64,000 nt of DNA from Pseudomonas graminis (lineage in GTDB: Bacteria; Pseudomonadota; Gammaproteobacteria; Pseudomonadales; Pseudomonadaceae), in NCBI RefSeq assembly GCF_002093745.1, contig NZ_MTSB01000004.1, positions 310,001-374,000 on the forward strand, read 5' to 3'. Both the position numbers and the translations under genes were made by a program. Below are positions 37,980 through 47,999 of this stretch, piece by piece (the first letter of the stretch is position 1; each line of letters starts with the position of its first letter). A model generated the notes under the pieces. That model made no database searches. It was not told the origin of the DNA and saw nothing but the letters and a program-made list of their open reading frames with translations.

Positions 37980-40900
37980 TCACACCGTGAGGGCTTGCCC
38001 GCTCATGGCCAGGTCCAGCAGCTCACGGTTGGCAACGGCATACATGGCGTAGTCCGTGCCGCTGGCAGCACGCAACTCGACCAGCATGGCACGCCAGCGC
38101 TCGACCATCAGCGAGTGCTGCTCAAGCCACAGGGCCAGACGCGCGTCGATTTCCGATGGGCCGTCGGCCATTTGCAGGACCGAAACGGTGATCGCCCGTT
38201 GCTGCCAGTCGACATCGTCACGGAACGCTTCGCGCGCCAATGCCTGCCAGTTGTTTTCCACCGGCAGGCTGCTGATCTGCTGCAAGTACCAGGTGATGTC
38301 CAGCGCGCTGCCTACGGCGAAGTAGGCCTTGGCCACGTCGGCAGCATTCTGCCCGGTGACGTCGGAAGCTTCGATGATCGGCAGCAGCGTGTACAGGTGA
38401 GTCGTACCGGCAACCATGCGCGCCAGCAATTCCGGCACACCGGCTTCGACGTAAGCCTGATAACGCGTCTGCCAGACTTCACGGGTCGGACCTTCCAGCA
38501 GTTCGTCCAGCTTGAGGCCCAGTGCGGCGAGGTGCGGACCGAAGTGCGCCACGTCACGACCGGCATCCAGCTCGTTGCGACGGCTGCGCAGGAACCAGCG
38601 AGTGGCACGACGCCCCAGACGCATCAGCTCGTCCATCAACGCCAGCTGAATTTCAGCCGGCACCTTGTAGTCCAGCGCCTCGATCTGACGGAACCAGTGC
38701 GGCAAGTGGAAGATGTCACGCACGATCACGTAAGCACCTGCCACCGCCGCAGCGCTCATGCCGGTGGACTCCTTGAGCCGCTGCACAAAGGTGATGCCCA
38801 TGTGGTTCACCAGATCGTTGGCGATCTGGGTGCTGACGATCTCGCGCTTCAGACGATGCCCACGCATGGCGGTGGAAAACCGGGCGCCCAGCGAAGGCGG
38901 GAACGCGGTTTCCATGTCACGCGCCAGGTAGTCGTCATCCGGCACACGGGATTCCAGCAGCGCTTCCTTGAGGTCGATCTTGCTGTAGGAGATCAACACC
39001 GACAGCTCGGCACGTGTCAGGCCCTGGCTGGCCGCCACGCGTTCGGCAATCTGATCTTCGGCAGGCAGGAACTCGATAGCGCGGTCGAGCTTGCCACGCG
39101 CCTCGAGGTCGTTCATCAGGCGCTTGTATTCGGCAATCCGGTCGTATGCCCGGCGTGCAGCCAGCGACAGCGCCTGAGTCTGCTTGTAGTTGTTGCCCAG
39201 TACCAGATGGCCCACTTCGTCGGTCATGCTTTCGAGCAGCTGGTTACGCTGCTTTTCGGTCATGTCACCGGCCTGAACCACTTCGTTGAGCAGGATCTTG
39301 ATGTTCACTTCGTGGTCGGAGCAATCCACGCCACCGGCGTTGTCGATGAAGTCAGTGTTGGTCGCGCCGCCGTTCAGGCCAAACTCGACACGGCCCAGTT
39401 GGGTCATGCCCAGGTTGCCACCCTCGCCCACCACCTTGCAACGCAGCTCGTTACCGTCGACGCGCAACGCGTCGTTGGCCTTGTCGCCTACATCGGCATG
39501 CGACTCTTCGCTGGACTTCACGTACGTACCGATGCCGCCGTTCCACAACAGATCGACGGGCGCCTTGAGCAGCGCGTTCAGCAGTTCGGTCGGGGTCAGC
39601 TTGTCGGCCTTGATGTCGAAGCGCGCCTTCATCTGTTCGGTGATGGCGATGCTCTTGAGGCTGCGGGGGAAGATACCGCCGCCGGCAGACATGATGCTGG
39701 TGTCGTAATCGGTCCAGGACGAACGCGGCAGATTGAACAGGCGCTCGCGCTCGGCGAAGCTGGTGGCCGGGTCCGGGTTCGGGTCGATGAAGATATGCAG
39801 GTGGTTGAACGCCGCCACCAGTTGCAGCTTGTCAGACATCAGCAGGCCATTGCCGAATACGTCACCGGCCATGTCGCCGATGCCGATCACACTGACGCTG
39901 TCCTGCTGGACATTGATGTCGCGCTCGCGGAAGTGGCGCTGCACGCCGACCCACGCGCCTTTCGCGGTGATGCCCATCTTCTTGTGATCGTAACCGGCCG
40001 AACCACCGGACGCGAACGCGTCACCCAGCCAGAAGCCGTAGTCGATGGCAATGCCGTTGGCGATGTCGGAGAACGTCGCGGTGCCCTTGTCGGCAGCCAC
40101 CACCAGGTACGGGTCATCGTCATCGTGGCGAACCACATTGACCGGCGGCACCAGCACGCCTTCCTTGAGGTTGTCGGTGATGTCCAGCAGCCCGGAAATA
40201 AAGATGCGGTAGCAGGCGATTGCTTCTGCCTGCACCTCGTCGCGGTTGCCGGTGGTCGGCAAACGACGCGGCACGAAGCCGCCCTTGGCGCCCACCGGCA
40301 CGATGACCGAGTTCTTCACTTGCTGGGCTTTTACCAGCCCCAGCACTTCGGTGCGGAAATCTTCTTCACGGTCCGACCAGCGCAGGCCGCCACGGGCCAC
40401 ATTGCCGAAGCGCAGATGCACGCCTTCAACACGCGGCGAGTAGACAAAAATCTCGAACTTGGGTACGGGTTTTGGCAGCTCGGGAATCAGGCGCGGATTG
40501 AACTTGAAGCTGAAGTAGCTCTTGCTCTGACCGTTGGCATCCGACTGGTAGAAGTTGGTCCGCAACGTGGCCTTGATCAGGTCCAGGTAACGACGCAGGA
40601 TGCGGTCTTCGTTGAGCACCTGAACATCGTCCAGAGCAGTCAGAATGGCCTGTTCCAGGCGCAGTTGCTTGTCGTCCAGGTCGTCGGAACCCAGCTTGCG
40701 TGCCAGATAGAAACGGGTCTTGAACAGCCGCGTCAGCTCGCGAGCGATGTCGGTGTGGTTGTTCAGGGTCGTAGCGATGTAGCCCAGATCGAAGCCCAGA
40801 CGAATCTGCTTCAGGTAGCGCGCATACGCACGCAGCAGCGCCACATCGCGCCACGGCAAGCCGGCAGTCAGCACCAGACGGTTGAACGCATCGTTTTCGG

Positions 40901-42836
40901 CATCGCCGCGCACGATGTGGACGAACGCGTCCTGCAGGGTGTCATTGAGCTGCTGGATGTCGAGGTTCAGACCTTCGCCGTAGGTAAACGCGAAATCATG
41001 AATCCAGAACTCACGACCGTTGGCGTGGTGCAGGCGGTACGGGAACTCGCCCAACACACGCAGGCCGAGGTTTTCAAGAATCGGCAGCACGTCGGACAGC
41101 GCCAGCGGCGTGTCGGCGTGATACAGCTTGCAATGCAATTGCTGACGGCCACCGGCCAGAGGCTGATAGAAGCTCATGACCAGTGGGTTGGTTTCGCTCA
41201 GGCTCAGCACGTGCTGCATGTCGACCACCGCCGAATGCGCCGCAAAGCGCTCGCGATAGCCGGCCGGGAAGCCTTTCGGGAAGTCGGCCAGCACGTTGGT
41301 GCCTTGCGCCTCGCCGAAGCTTTCTACGACCAGACTGGCGTAATCGTCCTTCCATGAACGGCAGGCCTGAATGACTTCGTTTTCCAGCTGGGCAACGTCG
41401 ATATCCAGATTGACCTTCGGGTCGACCCGCAGAATCAACTGCACCCGCGCCAGCACCGATTCGGAGAAGAACGTCCAGAACTCACAGTCGCTGGCCTTCA
41501 GACGGTCCATCAGGACCTGCTGGATCTTCTGTCGCACTTCGGTGGAGTACACGTCACGCGGCACGTAAGCCAGGCAGTAGCAGAAACGGCCGTACGGGTC
41601 CTTGCGCAGGAACACGCGAATCTTGTTGCGCTCCTGAATCTGCACGATGGACATGACGGTGGTGAACAGCTCGTCCACCGGCGTCTGGAACAGGTCGTCG
41701 CGTGGCAACACTTCGACCACCTGCGCCAGTTCCTTGCCCAGGTGCGCCTTGGCATCGAAGCCGGAACGACGCTCGACTTCCGCCACCTTGCGACGGATGT
41801 ACGGGATCTGCCGCACGCTCTCGCCATACACCGACGAGGTGTACAGGCCCATGAAGCGACATTCCTTGACGACCTTGCCGGAGGCGTCGATCTGGCGGAT
41901 CGACACGTAATCCGGGTACGCCGGACGATGCACACGGCTCGGATGCGCAGCCTTGGCGAACGACAGCAGCACCGGCTCCTGCAGGTATTTCACTGCATAG
42001 TCTTCGATGTGCAGGTCTTCGTGGCTCAGCCCCGGGCGCAGCAGTCGGGTCAGGCCCAGGAATGAGGATTCGTCGTACACCAGCTGACCGCCATTGGCGT
42101 CAGTGCGCACTTCGAACTCTTCGTAGCCCAGAAAGGTAAAGTGGTTGTCCACCAGCCATTGCAGGAAGACCTTGATCTCGGCCTTTTCTTCGGCATCGGT
42201 ATTGGATTCGTTGGCATCGATGCTCGCCAGCAAATCATGCAGACGCGCTTTCATCGGCGCAAAATCTTCGACTGCGACCCGCACCTCGCCGAGTACCTGC
42301 TCCAGCTCGCGAGCCAGTACATTCAACTCGCTGGCGCTTGCGCAGCGGTCGATCTCCAGGTACATCAGCGATTCCTGCAACACGTCGTCGCCGGTGGTGC
42401 CCTTGGGCAGCAGCTCCAGCAGCTCACCGGTGGCGCCACGGCGCACGCTGAGCACGGTGGTTTGCAAGGTATGAATGCTGTAACCGCGACGGTTCAGTTC
42501 GGTGCGGACGGAGTCGACCAGAAACGGCAGGTCATGATGCAGCACTTCAACGGCGGTGTGAGTCGATTGCCAGCCGTGGCGCTCGTAATCAGGGTTGTAG
42601 ACGCGCACCTGCGGGTGAGCGTGTTCGAAACGCTCCAGCAGGCGCCACGCAGACAAGGTGCAGCCTGCCAGGTCGGATAAACGCCGCTGGGTGAGTTCGT
42701 CGAGGGAAATGATGCCGAAGAATTGCTCGGCAAACAGCGCCACTTGTGGCAGTGCCTGTTCGCTGATGTGCTGAGCCAGTGCCGCTTGCAGTTGATGCTG
42801 GAAGTCGGCCTTGCTGGCTGCGGTGAAGAACGCCAT
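37980..42836 (-). CDS. gdhB: NAD-dependent glutamate dehydrogenase, large (180-kDa) type
   Basis: A 1618-residue enzyme of the bacterial NAD-GDH family that oxidises glutamate to 2-oxoglutarate and ammonium, a catabolic route for glutamate and arginine. Length is that of the family. A long N-terminal regulatory part (ACT-like segments, residues 1-700) precedes the catalytic core, with the substrate lysine in PVGAKGGFVPRRLP (about residue 830) and the NAD fold around VFGNGLLMSDKLQLVAAFNH. A helical C-terminal domain follows. GGAG lies 8 bp before the ATG. A very long open frame runs antisense to it, which I take as a codon-bias artefact. Confidence 0.95.
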   Translation of the reverse strand: MAFFTAASKADFQHQLQAALAQHISEQALPQVALFAEQFFGIISLDELTQRRLSDLAGCTLSAWRLLERFEHAHPQVRVYNPDYERHGWQSTHTAVEVLHHDLPFLVDSVRTELNRRGYSIHTLQTTVLSVRRGATGELLELLPKGTTGDDVLQESLMYLEIDRCASASELNVLARELEQVLGEVRVAVEDFAPMKARLHDLLASIDANESNTDAEEKAEIKVFLQWLVDNHFTFLGYEEFEVRTDANGGQLVYDESSFLGLTRLLRPGLSHEDLHIEDYAVKYLQEPVLLSFAKAAHPSRVHRPAYPDYVSIRQIDASGKVVKECRFMGLYTSSVYGESVRQIPYIRRKVAEVERRSGFDAKAHLGKELAQVVEVLPRDDLFQTPVDELFTTVMSIVQIQERNKIRVFLRKDPYGRFCYCLAYVPRDVYSTEVRQKIQQVLMDRLKASDCEFWTFFSESVLARVQLILRVDPKVNLDIDVAQLENEVIQACRSWKDDYASLVVESFGEAQGTNVLADFPKGFPAGYRERFAAHSAVVDMQHVLSLSETNPLVMSFYQPLAGGRQQLHCKLYHADTPLALSDVLPILENLGLRVLGEFPYRLHHANGREFWIHDFAFTYGEGLNLDIQQLNDTLQDAFVHIVRGDAENDAFNRLVLTAGLPWRDVALLRAYARYLKQIRLGFDLGYIATTLNNHTDIARELTRLFKTRFYLARKLGSDDLDDKQLRLEQAILTALDDVQVLNEDRILRRYLDLIKATLRTNFYQSDANGQSKSYFSFKFNPRLIPELPKPVPKFEIFVYSPRVEGVHLRFGNVARGGLRWSDREEDFRTEVLGLVKAQQVKNSVIVPVGAKGGFVPRRLPTTGNRDEVQAEAIACYRIFISGLLDITDNLKEGVLVPPVNVVRHDDDDPYLVVAADKGTATFSDIANGIAIDYGFWLGDAFASGGSAGYDHKKMGITAKGAWVGVQRHFRERDINVQQDSVSVIGIGDMAGDVFGNGLLMSDKLQLVAAFNHLHIFIDPNPDPATSFAERERLFNLPRSSWTDYDTSIMSAGGGIFPRSLKSIAITEQMKARFDIKADKLTPTELLNALLKAPVDLLWNGGIGTYVKSSEESHADVGDKANDALRVDGNELRCKVVGEGGNLGMTQLGRVEFGLNGGATNTDFIDNAGGVDCSDHEVNIKILLNEVVQAGDMTEKQRNQLLESMTDEVGHLVLGNNYKQTQALSLAARRAYDRIAEYKRLMNDLEARGKLDRAIEFLPAEDQIAERVAASQGLTRAELSVLISYSKIDLKEALLESRVPDDDYLARDMETAFPPSLGARFSTAMRGHRLKREIVSTQIANDLVNHMGITFVQRLKESTGMSAAAVAGAYVIVRDIFHLPHWFRQIEALDYKVPAEIQLALMDELMRLGRRATRWFLRSRRNELDAGRDVAHFGPHLAALGLKLDELLEGPTREVWQTRYQAYVEAGVPELLARMVAGTTHLYTLLPIIEASDVTGQNAADVAKAYFAVGSALDITWYLQQISSLPVENNWQALAREAFRDDVDWQQRAITVSVLQMADGPSEIDARLALWLEQHSLMVERWRAMLVELRAASGTDYAMYAVANRELLDLAMSGQALTV

Positions 42837-43201
42837 CTGTGGTACTCCGCTTTGGCTTTTATTGGGGAGGCTTGAAGAAGGTGTTGCGACCGGGGTGCCC
42901 TCACGTTCAATTGTGCGGATACCGCCTGATCGAGTGTAAAGCTAAAGTACTAACGCCCGCTGTGTCAGAGTAGTCACATTTGAATACCGGATAAAAAAAA
43001 CTGTACGCGTGGATGACACCGTACACCACCCGTCTGCCATGCAGCTTAACGAGAGCTGACCGGAGCCTGCTTACGAGGCTGCGACATATTCGGTCATCGA
43101 CCCACGCTAAAATCTGCACGACAGTGCCAACACTGGCCGACAATTCAGGCTCGTTGCTGGCAAAATCCACCTCACGCGCCCCCAACAGCACTGGAAATCA
43201 C
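42837..43201. other. 365-bp gap between gdhB and the next gene, no gene seen
   Basis: The divergent promoters of gdhB (-) and the small gene at 43202 (+) should be here, but I see no boxes close to consensus. Only short weak hairpins occur (CAGCT/AGCTG near 43044-43060, AGCCT/AGGCT near 43065-43081). Confidence 0.4.
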
Positions 43202-43561
43202 ATGCAAATCAAGACGGCCACCCTCATCGCCAACGCCTGCGACGACGAATACGACAACATGGCATTGCTGTGCTGCCACGGAGAAGGCGGCGATCTGTTT
43301 TCCCTGACCCGTTTCCCGGATGAGAACGAAGTGGAAATCACGGTCGGCGATGACACCTCGCACACCGTTTCCAGCCTGAAGGTCACCTTCAGCACCCAGC
43401 GTTTGCGGGTGGAAATCTCTCCTGAAGATGCCAGACAGCTAAAGGGCCATGAGCAATTCGAAATCATCCACGGCACGGACGCGGACGAGCTGGCAGAGGT
43501 TCACAGAACGTTACACATCATCATGAACAACGTGGGTGAATACGTCAGCGAAGTCGGCTGA
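43202..43561 (+). CDS. Conserved hypothetical protein, 119 aa
   Basis: A small acidic cytoplasmic protein with no signal peptide or TM helix. ATG 43202 (MQIKTATLIANACDDEYDN) is chosen over an upstream ATG because the upstream part has no ribosome site and poor codon bias. It contains two adjacent Cys (LLCCHGEGGD) and an alternating pattern suggesting beta-strands (EVEITVGDDTSHTVSSLKVTF), then a C-terminal helix. I do not recognise the family. A gene of this kind between gdhB and the moxR operon is known in other pseudomonads. Confidence 0.8.
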   Translation: MQIKTATLIANACDDEYDNMALLCCHGEGGDLFSLTRFPDENEVEITVGDDTSHTVSSLKVTFSTQRLRVEISPEDARQLKGHEQFEIIHGTDADELAEVHRTLHIIMNNVGEYVSEVG

Positions 43562-43608
43562 CGGGCAAAAGCAGGTAGAGTGACGGCCTCGACACTCAGG
43601 AGTCCGTC

Positions 43609-44358
43609 ATGACCATCCTCTTCGACGCCCACTGCCATATCATCGACCCGCACTTTCCCCTGATTGCCAATAATGGCTTCCTGCCGGAGCCGTTCGGGGT
43701 CAGTGACTATCTGGCGAGCGTCCAGCCGCTGGGCGTTCAGGGCGGGGCGGTGGTGTCCGGCTCCTTTCAAGGCTTCGATCAGGGCTATCTGCTGGCGGCA
43801 TTGCGCAGCCTCGGCCCCGGTTTCGTCGGGGTGACTCAACTGCCTGCCAGCGTCACCGACGCCGAACTGGACACCCTCGATGCGGCAGGTGTGCGCGCCC
43901 TGCGTTTCAACCTCAAGCGCGGCGGCTCGGAGCAGCTCGACCAGCTTGAAGCCTTGGCCCTGCGCGTCCATGAGCGCGTGGGCTGGCATTCGGAGCTGTA
44001 CATCGATTCCCGCGAGCTGGCTGAAATCGAAGTTCGCCTGCTGAAGCTGCCGGCAATCAGCATTGATCATCTGGGATTGAGTGGGGAAGGTCTTCCCGTT
44101 GTGCTGCGCCTGGCCGAACGCGGCGTGCGGGTTAAAGCCTGCGGTTTCGGCCGTGTGGACTTTCCGGTTCGAGAAGCGCTCAGAGACATTCACGCCGCCA
44201 ACCCCCACGCCCTGATGTTTGGCACCGACCTGCCATCGACCCGGGCACCGCGTCCTTTTCAGGCCGACGACATCGTGTTGCTGACAGACGCATTGGGCGA
44301 AGAAGGCGCTCGCCAGGCCCTGTGGGACAACGCAGCCAACTTCTATCGCCTGACGTGA
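43609..44358 (+). CDS. Amidohydrolase family (COG3618-like) metal-dependent hydrolase
   Basis: A 249-residue TIM-barrel hydrolase. The N-terminal metal motif is DAHCHIIDP (HxH) and later motifs are SIDHLGLSGEGLP and MFGTDLPSTRAPR (Asp metal ligand). The family includes 2-pyrone-4,6-dicarboxylate and sugar-lactone hydrolases; substrate cannot be told here. CAGGAG lies 8 bp before the ATG (43609). It stands between the small hypothetical and moxR, without an obvious pathway context. Confidence 0.85.
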   Translation: MTILFDAHCHIIDPHFPLIANNGFLPEPFGVSDYLASVQPLGVQGGAVVSGSFQGFDQGYLLAALRSLGPGFVGVTQLPASVTDAELDTLDAAGVRALRFNLKRGGSEQLDQLEALALRVHERVGWHSELYIDSRELAEIEVRLLKLPAISIDHLGLSGEGLPVVLRLAERGVRVKACGFGRVDFPVREALRDIHAANPHALMFGTDLPSTRAPRPFQADDIVLLTDALGEEGARQALWDNAANFYRLT

Positions 44359-44548
44359 AAACGCTGTCAGTCCTACGCGTTGCCGACAAAACACGTAGGG
44401 CAATTCCTAAATAAATGACGTACCCGTCTCTAAATGCGATAAAAAACGCTGGAGCCGTTAGTCGATAACCGCCTGGATGGATTAAAGTATCGCCCCCAGC
44501 TCAGCGGTCACCCGACACAGCTGATCACCCTGCCAGGAACCGTCACCG

Positions 44549-45508
44549 ATGGAACATCGTGAAGCGCTGATTGCGCTGCGAACATTTCTTTCAACGCAGA
44601 TCCTGGGCCAGGAAAAGCTGATCGAACGCCTGCTCATCGCCCTGCTCGCCGACGGCCACATGCTGGTCGAGGGCGCTCCCGGCCTGGCCAAGACCAAGGC
44701 CATCAAGGAACTGGCAGAAGGCATCGAAGCGCAGTTCCACCGTATTCAGTTCACCCCCGACCTGCTGCCTGCCGACATCACCGGCACGGAAATCTATCGT
44801 CCGGAAACCGGCAGCTTCGTGTTCCAGCAAGGGCCGATCTTCCACAACCTGGTGCTGGCGGACGAAATCAACCGCGCCCCGGCCAAGGTCCAGTCGGCGC
44901 TGCTCGAAGCCATGGCCGAGCGCCAGGTGAGCGTTGGCCGCAGCACCTATGACCTGTCGCCGCTGTTTCTGGTCATGGCGACCCAGAACCCTATCGAGCA
45001 GGAAGGCACCTACCCGCTGCCCGAAGCGCAGCTCGACCGTTTCCTGATGCACGTCAAAATTGGTTTTCCGGACGCTGCAGTGGAGCGCAAGATCCTCCAG
45101 CAGGCGCGTGGCGAAGCCCTCAACGGCGAGACCAAGCCTGAACGCCGCGTCAGCCAGCAGGCGATCTTTGCCGCGCGCAAGGAAATCCTTGGCCTGTACA
45201 TGGCCGATGCGGTCGAGGAATACCTGGTGCAACTGGTCATGGCCACCCGGACGCCGGCCAAATTCGACCCTGAACTGGCAGAGTGGATTGCCTACGGGGC
45301 CAGCCCGCGCGGCTCCATTTCGCTTGATCGCTGCGCCCGCGCCCACGCCTGGCTGGCCGGGCGCGATTTCGTCAGCCCCGAGGACATCCAAGCGGTGTTG
45401 TTCGACGTGTTGCGCCACCGGATCATCCTCTCGTTCGAGGCCGAAGCCGCCGGTATCGATCAGGATCGCGTGATTCAGCGCATCCTTGACGTCGTGGCCG
45501 TCGCCTGA
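44549..45508 (+). CDS. MoxR-family AAA+ ATPase
   Basis: A 319-residue MoxR ATPase. Walker A has the MoxR form GAPGLAKTKA (about 37-46), Walker B is LADEINRAPAKVQ, and sensor motifs follow (MATQNPIEQEGTYPLPEAQLDRF). MoxR proteins act as chaperones for partner VWA proteins. It is first in a six-gene operon (MoxR, DUF58, DUF4381, VWA, VWA-TPR, BatD-like), with gaps of a few bases or overlaps, so the products probably work together at the cell envelope. Confidence 0.94.
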   Translation: MEHREALIALRTFLSTQILGQEKLIERLLIALLADGHMLVEGAPGLAKTKAIKELAEGIEAQFHRIQFTPDLLPADITGTEIYRPETGSFVFQQGPIFHNLVLADEINRAPAKVQSALLEAMAERQVSVGRSTYDLSPLFLVMATQNPIEQEGTYPLPEAQLDRFLMHVKIGFPDAAVERKILQQARGEALNGETKPERRVSQQAIFAARKEILGLYMADAVEEYLVQLVMATRTPAKFDPELAEWIAYGASPRGSISLDRCARAHAWLAGRDFVSPEDIQAVLFDVLRHRIILSFEAEAAGIDQDRVIQRILDVVAVA

Positions 45509-45512
45509 CCCC

Positions 45513-46457
45513 ATGCAACCCTTCCTGATCCCCCAGCCGGGCATCCGTGTCAGCCTCAGCGAGCTGATCGAGATGCGTCATCGGGTGCGGGAAGTGCAAC
45601 TGTTTTCAACCCCGAGCCGCCGCAGCCCGTTGATCGGCCTGCACCATTCCAAACTGCGCGGTCGAGGGGTGGATTTCGACCAGGTGCGGGTCTATCAGGC
45701 TGGCGACGACGTGCGCAGCATCGACTGGCGCGTGACCGCCCGGACTCAGGAACCGCACACCAAGCTGTTTCACGAAGAGCGTGAACGGCCGATCTTCATT
45801 CTGGTGGAGCAAAGCCGTCGGCTGTTTTTCGGCTCCGGCCTGATGTTCAAGTCGGTGCTTGCCGCCCAGGCTGCGGCGCTGATCGGCTGGGCGGCACTCG
45901 AACACAATGACCGGGTCGGCGGGCTGGTATTCGGCGACGACGAACACTACGAAATCAAGCCACGGCGCAGCAAACAGAGCCTGTTGCAATTGCTCAACCG
46001 GCTGGTGCGGGTCAATCAGTCACTGCACACAGAAATCCCACCGAACCGCGATGCTTTCGGCACTGCGCTGCGTCGGGCCAGAGAAGTGCTGCGCCCCGGC
46101 AGCCTGGTGATCGTGCTGTGCGACGAACGCGCCTTGTCCGAGGCAGCCGAGCAACAATTGAGCTTGCTGTCACGCCACAGCGACCTGCTGTTGCTGCCAC
46201 TCTCCGACCCGCTGGATCGCGCCCTGCCCGCCGCAGGCCTGTTGCGGTTTGCCGAGCGCGGCGCACAACTGGAACTCGACACCCTCAACCCTGAACTGCG
46301 CCGTGCCTACCGGCAACAGGGCGAAGACCGCTCCGCCCGCTGGGAACTGCTCGCGCAAAAACTGCGGGTCTTGCTCATGCCGCTGAGCACCCAGGCCGAA
46401 CTCGTTGAGCAACTGCGCGAATACCTCAACGCCCAGCGTCCGGTGAAGCGTAAATGA
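45513..46457 (+). CDS. DUF58 domain protein
   Basis: A 314-residue protein with the DUF58 core GRGVDFDQVRVYQAGDDVRSIDWRVTART split over about residues 50-78; the later half resembles a vWA fold. No TM helix is obvious. ATG 45513 (MQPFLIPQPGIRV) starts 4 bp after the moxR stop. It is the usual partner of MoxR. It overlaps the next gene by four bases (ATGA). Confidence 0.92.
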   Translation: MQPFLIPQPGIRVSLSELIEMRHRVREVQLFSTPSRRSPLIGLHHSKLRGRGVDFDQVRVYQAGDDVRSIDWRVTARTQEPHTKLFHEERERPIFILVEQSRRLFFGSGLMFKSVLAAQAAALIGWAALEHNDRVGGLVFGDDEHYEIKPRRSKQSLLQLLNRLVRVNQSLHTEIPPNRDAFGTALRRAREVLRPGSLVIVLCDERALSEAAEQQLSLLSRHSDLLLLPLSDPLDRALPAAGLLRFAERGAQLELDTLNPELRRAYRQQGEDRSARWELLAQKLRVLLMPLSTQAELVEQLREYLNAQRPVKRK

Positions 46458-46948
46458 ACCCGCTGGATCAGCTACAGCCGTTGATTGCTCCCGAGGCCGT
46501 CGGCTTCTGGCCGCCCGCCCCGGGCTGGTGGCTGCTGTTGCTGCTGATTCCCGCCCTGGGCTGGGGGCTGTGGCGTTTGCGCAGGCTGCTGCCGATCAAG
46601 GCTGGCAACGTTCGCAGCGAGCAACCGCTGGACCCGGTTCGCGTCGCAGCCCTGGCAGAACTGGCCAGCCTGCCCAAACCCTATGACGGCGCGCCGGCAG
46701 GCGCCTGGCTGCAACAGATCAACGGCCTGCTCAAACGCCTGTGCCGCAACCACTACCCGCACAGCCAGAGCCACACCCTCAATGGTCGAAAGTGGCTGGC
46801 GTTCCTCGATAATCGTTGCCCAGCGGCCGGGCTGACACGCTGGATGATTCTGGTCGAAGGCGCTTACAAACCCGAATGCAAGCTGGATGACAAGGCCATT
46901 ACCGGGCTGACCCAAGCGGTCGATACCTGGATTCGCAAACATGTTTGA
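46454..46948 (+). CDS. DUF4381 domain membrane protein
   Basis: A 164-residue protein with one TM helix at about 22-42 (PGWWLLLLLIPALGWGLW). It has a cytoplasmic or periplasmic domain with the DUF4381 motifs GAPAGAWLQQINGLLKRLCRN and SHTLNGRKWLAFLD. Start overlaps the DUF58 stop and its own end overlaps the next gene by 8 bp. Function is unknown apart from operon context. Confidence 0.9.
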   Translation: MNPLDQLQPLIAPEAVGFWPPAPGWWLLLLLIPALGWGLWRLRRLLPIKAGNVRSEQPLDPVRVAALAELASLPKPYDGAPAGAWLQQINGLLKRLCRNHYPHSQSHTLNGRKWLAFLDNRCPAAGLTRWMILVEGAYKPECKLDDKAITGLTQAVDTWIRKHV

Positions 46949-47999
46949 GTTCGCCTGGCCCTGGGTTTTCGTTCTGCTGCCGCTGCCGTGGCTGATGCGT
47001 GCCCTGCTGCCGGTCGCGGACAGCGGCGAGCCCGCGCTCAATGTCAGCTTTTTAAACGAACTCGAAGGGCTCAGCGGGCGTCGCGCCAAGGCCAATCTGC
47101 CCGTCTGGCGCCAGCGTGCGCCGTTCCTGCTGATCTGGCTGTTGTTGCTGATCGCGGCAGCACGGCCACAGTGGCTGGGCGAACCGTTGCCCGTGGCGGC
47201 CAGCGGGCGCGACCTGCTGGTGGCAGTCGACGTGTCGGGTTCGATGGACTACCCGGACATGCAATGGAAAAACGACGAAGTCAGCCGACTGGTGCTGGTT
47301 CAGCAACTGCTCGGTGACTTTCTGGAGAACCGCAAGGGTGACCGGGTCGGGCTGATTCTGTTCGGCACTCAGGCGTTTCTTCAGGCACCGCTGACCTATG
47401 ACCGGCAGACCGTGCGGGTCTGGCTCGACGAGGCCAGAATAGGCATCGCCGGCAAGAATACCGCCATTGGCGACGCCATAGGCCTGGCCCTGAAACGCCT
47501 GCGCATGCGACCGGCCAACAGCCGCGTACTGGTGCTGGTCACCGATGGCGCCAACAACGCAGGGCAGATCGACCCGATCACTGCCGCGCGACTGGCTGCT
47601 GACGAAGGCGTGAAAATCTACCCCATCGGCATCGGTTCGGACCCGGAAAAGAATGCGTTGCAGAGCGCGCTTGGCCTGAGCCCGAGCCTTGATCTGGATG
47701 AGCCGACCCTCAAGGACATCGCCCGCATCAGTGGCGGCCAGTATTTCCGTGCTCGCGACGGCGACCAGTTGGAAAAGATCCGCACCACCCTCGATTCGCT
47801 GGAGCCTGTCGCTCAACAGCCGACCCAGGCGCGGCCTGCACTGGCGCTTTATCAATGGCCGCTGGCCACAGCCTTGCTGTTGAGCGTGCTGCTGGTGCTG
47901 CGGGAACTGTGGCCGAACAATGCACTGCAACGCCTGTTGACACTGGCCCGCGCCATTGACTGGCGCGAGCGCTTCAAGCGCCTGTGGAGATCGCCATGA
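46941..47999 (+). CDS. VWA domain protein (BatA-like)
   Basis: A 352-residue membrane protein with TM helices near the N-terminus (about 5-20 and 55-70) and C-terminus (about 305-325). The central vWA domain has an intact MIDAS motif DVSGSMDYP (Asp97-Ser99-Ser101) and VTDGANNAG. It is probably a metal-dependent adhesion/assembly partner of the MoxR ATPase. It is translationally coupled to both neighbours. Confidence 0.92.
   Translation: MFEFAWPWVFVLLPLPWLMRALLPVADSGEPALNVSFLNELEGLSGRRAKANLPVWRQRAPFLLIWLLLLIAAARPQWLGEPLPVAASGRDLLVAVDVSGSMDYPDMQWKNDEVSRLVLVQQLLGDFLENRKGDRVGLILFGTQAFLQAPLTYDRQTVRVWLDEARIGIAGKNTAIGDAIGLALKRLRMRPANSRVLVLVTDGANNAGQIDPITAARLAADEGVKIYPIGIGSDPEKNALQSALGLSPSLDLDEPTLKDIARISGGQYFRARDGDQLEKIRTTLDSLEPVAQQPTQARPALALYQWPLATALLLSVLLVLRELWPNNALQRLLTLARAIDWRERFKRLWRSP

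Noticed and set aside
37947..41357. Very long open frame (over 1100 codons) on the plus strand opposite gdhB
   Set aside because: It mirrors the codon pattern of gdhB, has no ribosome site, begins inside the terminator region and its translation is compositionally odd (Gln/His/Val-rich). High-GC codon bias explains it.
43013..43201. N-terminal extension of the hypothetical gene at 43202
   Set aside because: The extra 63 codons are rich in Arg, Ser and Thr, unlike the body of the protein, and the ATG at 43202 gives a clean protein start.
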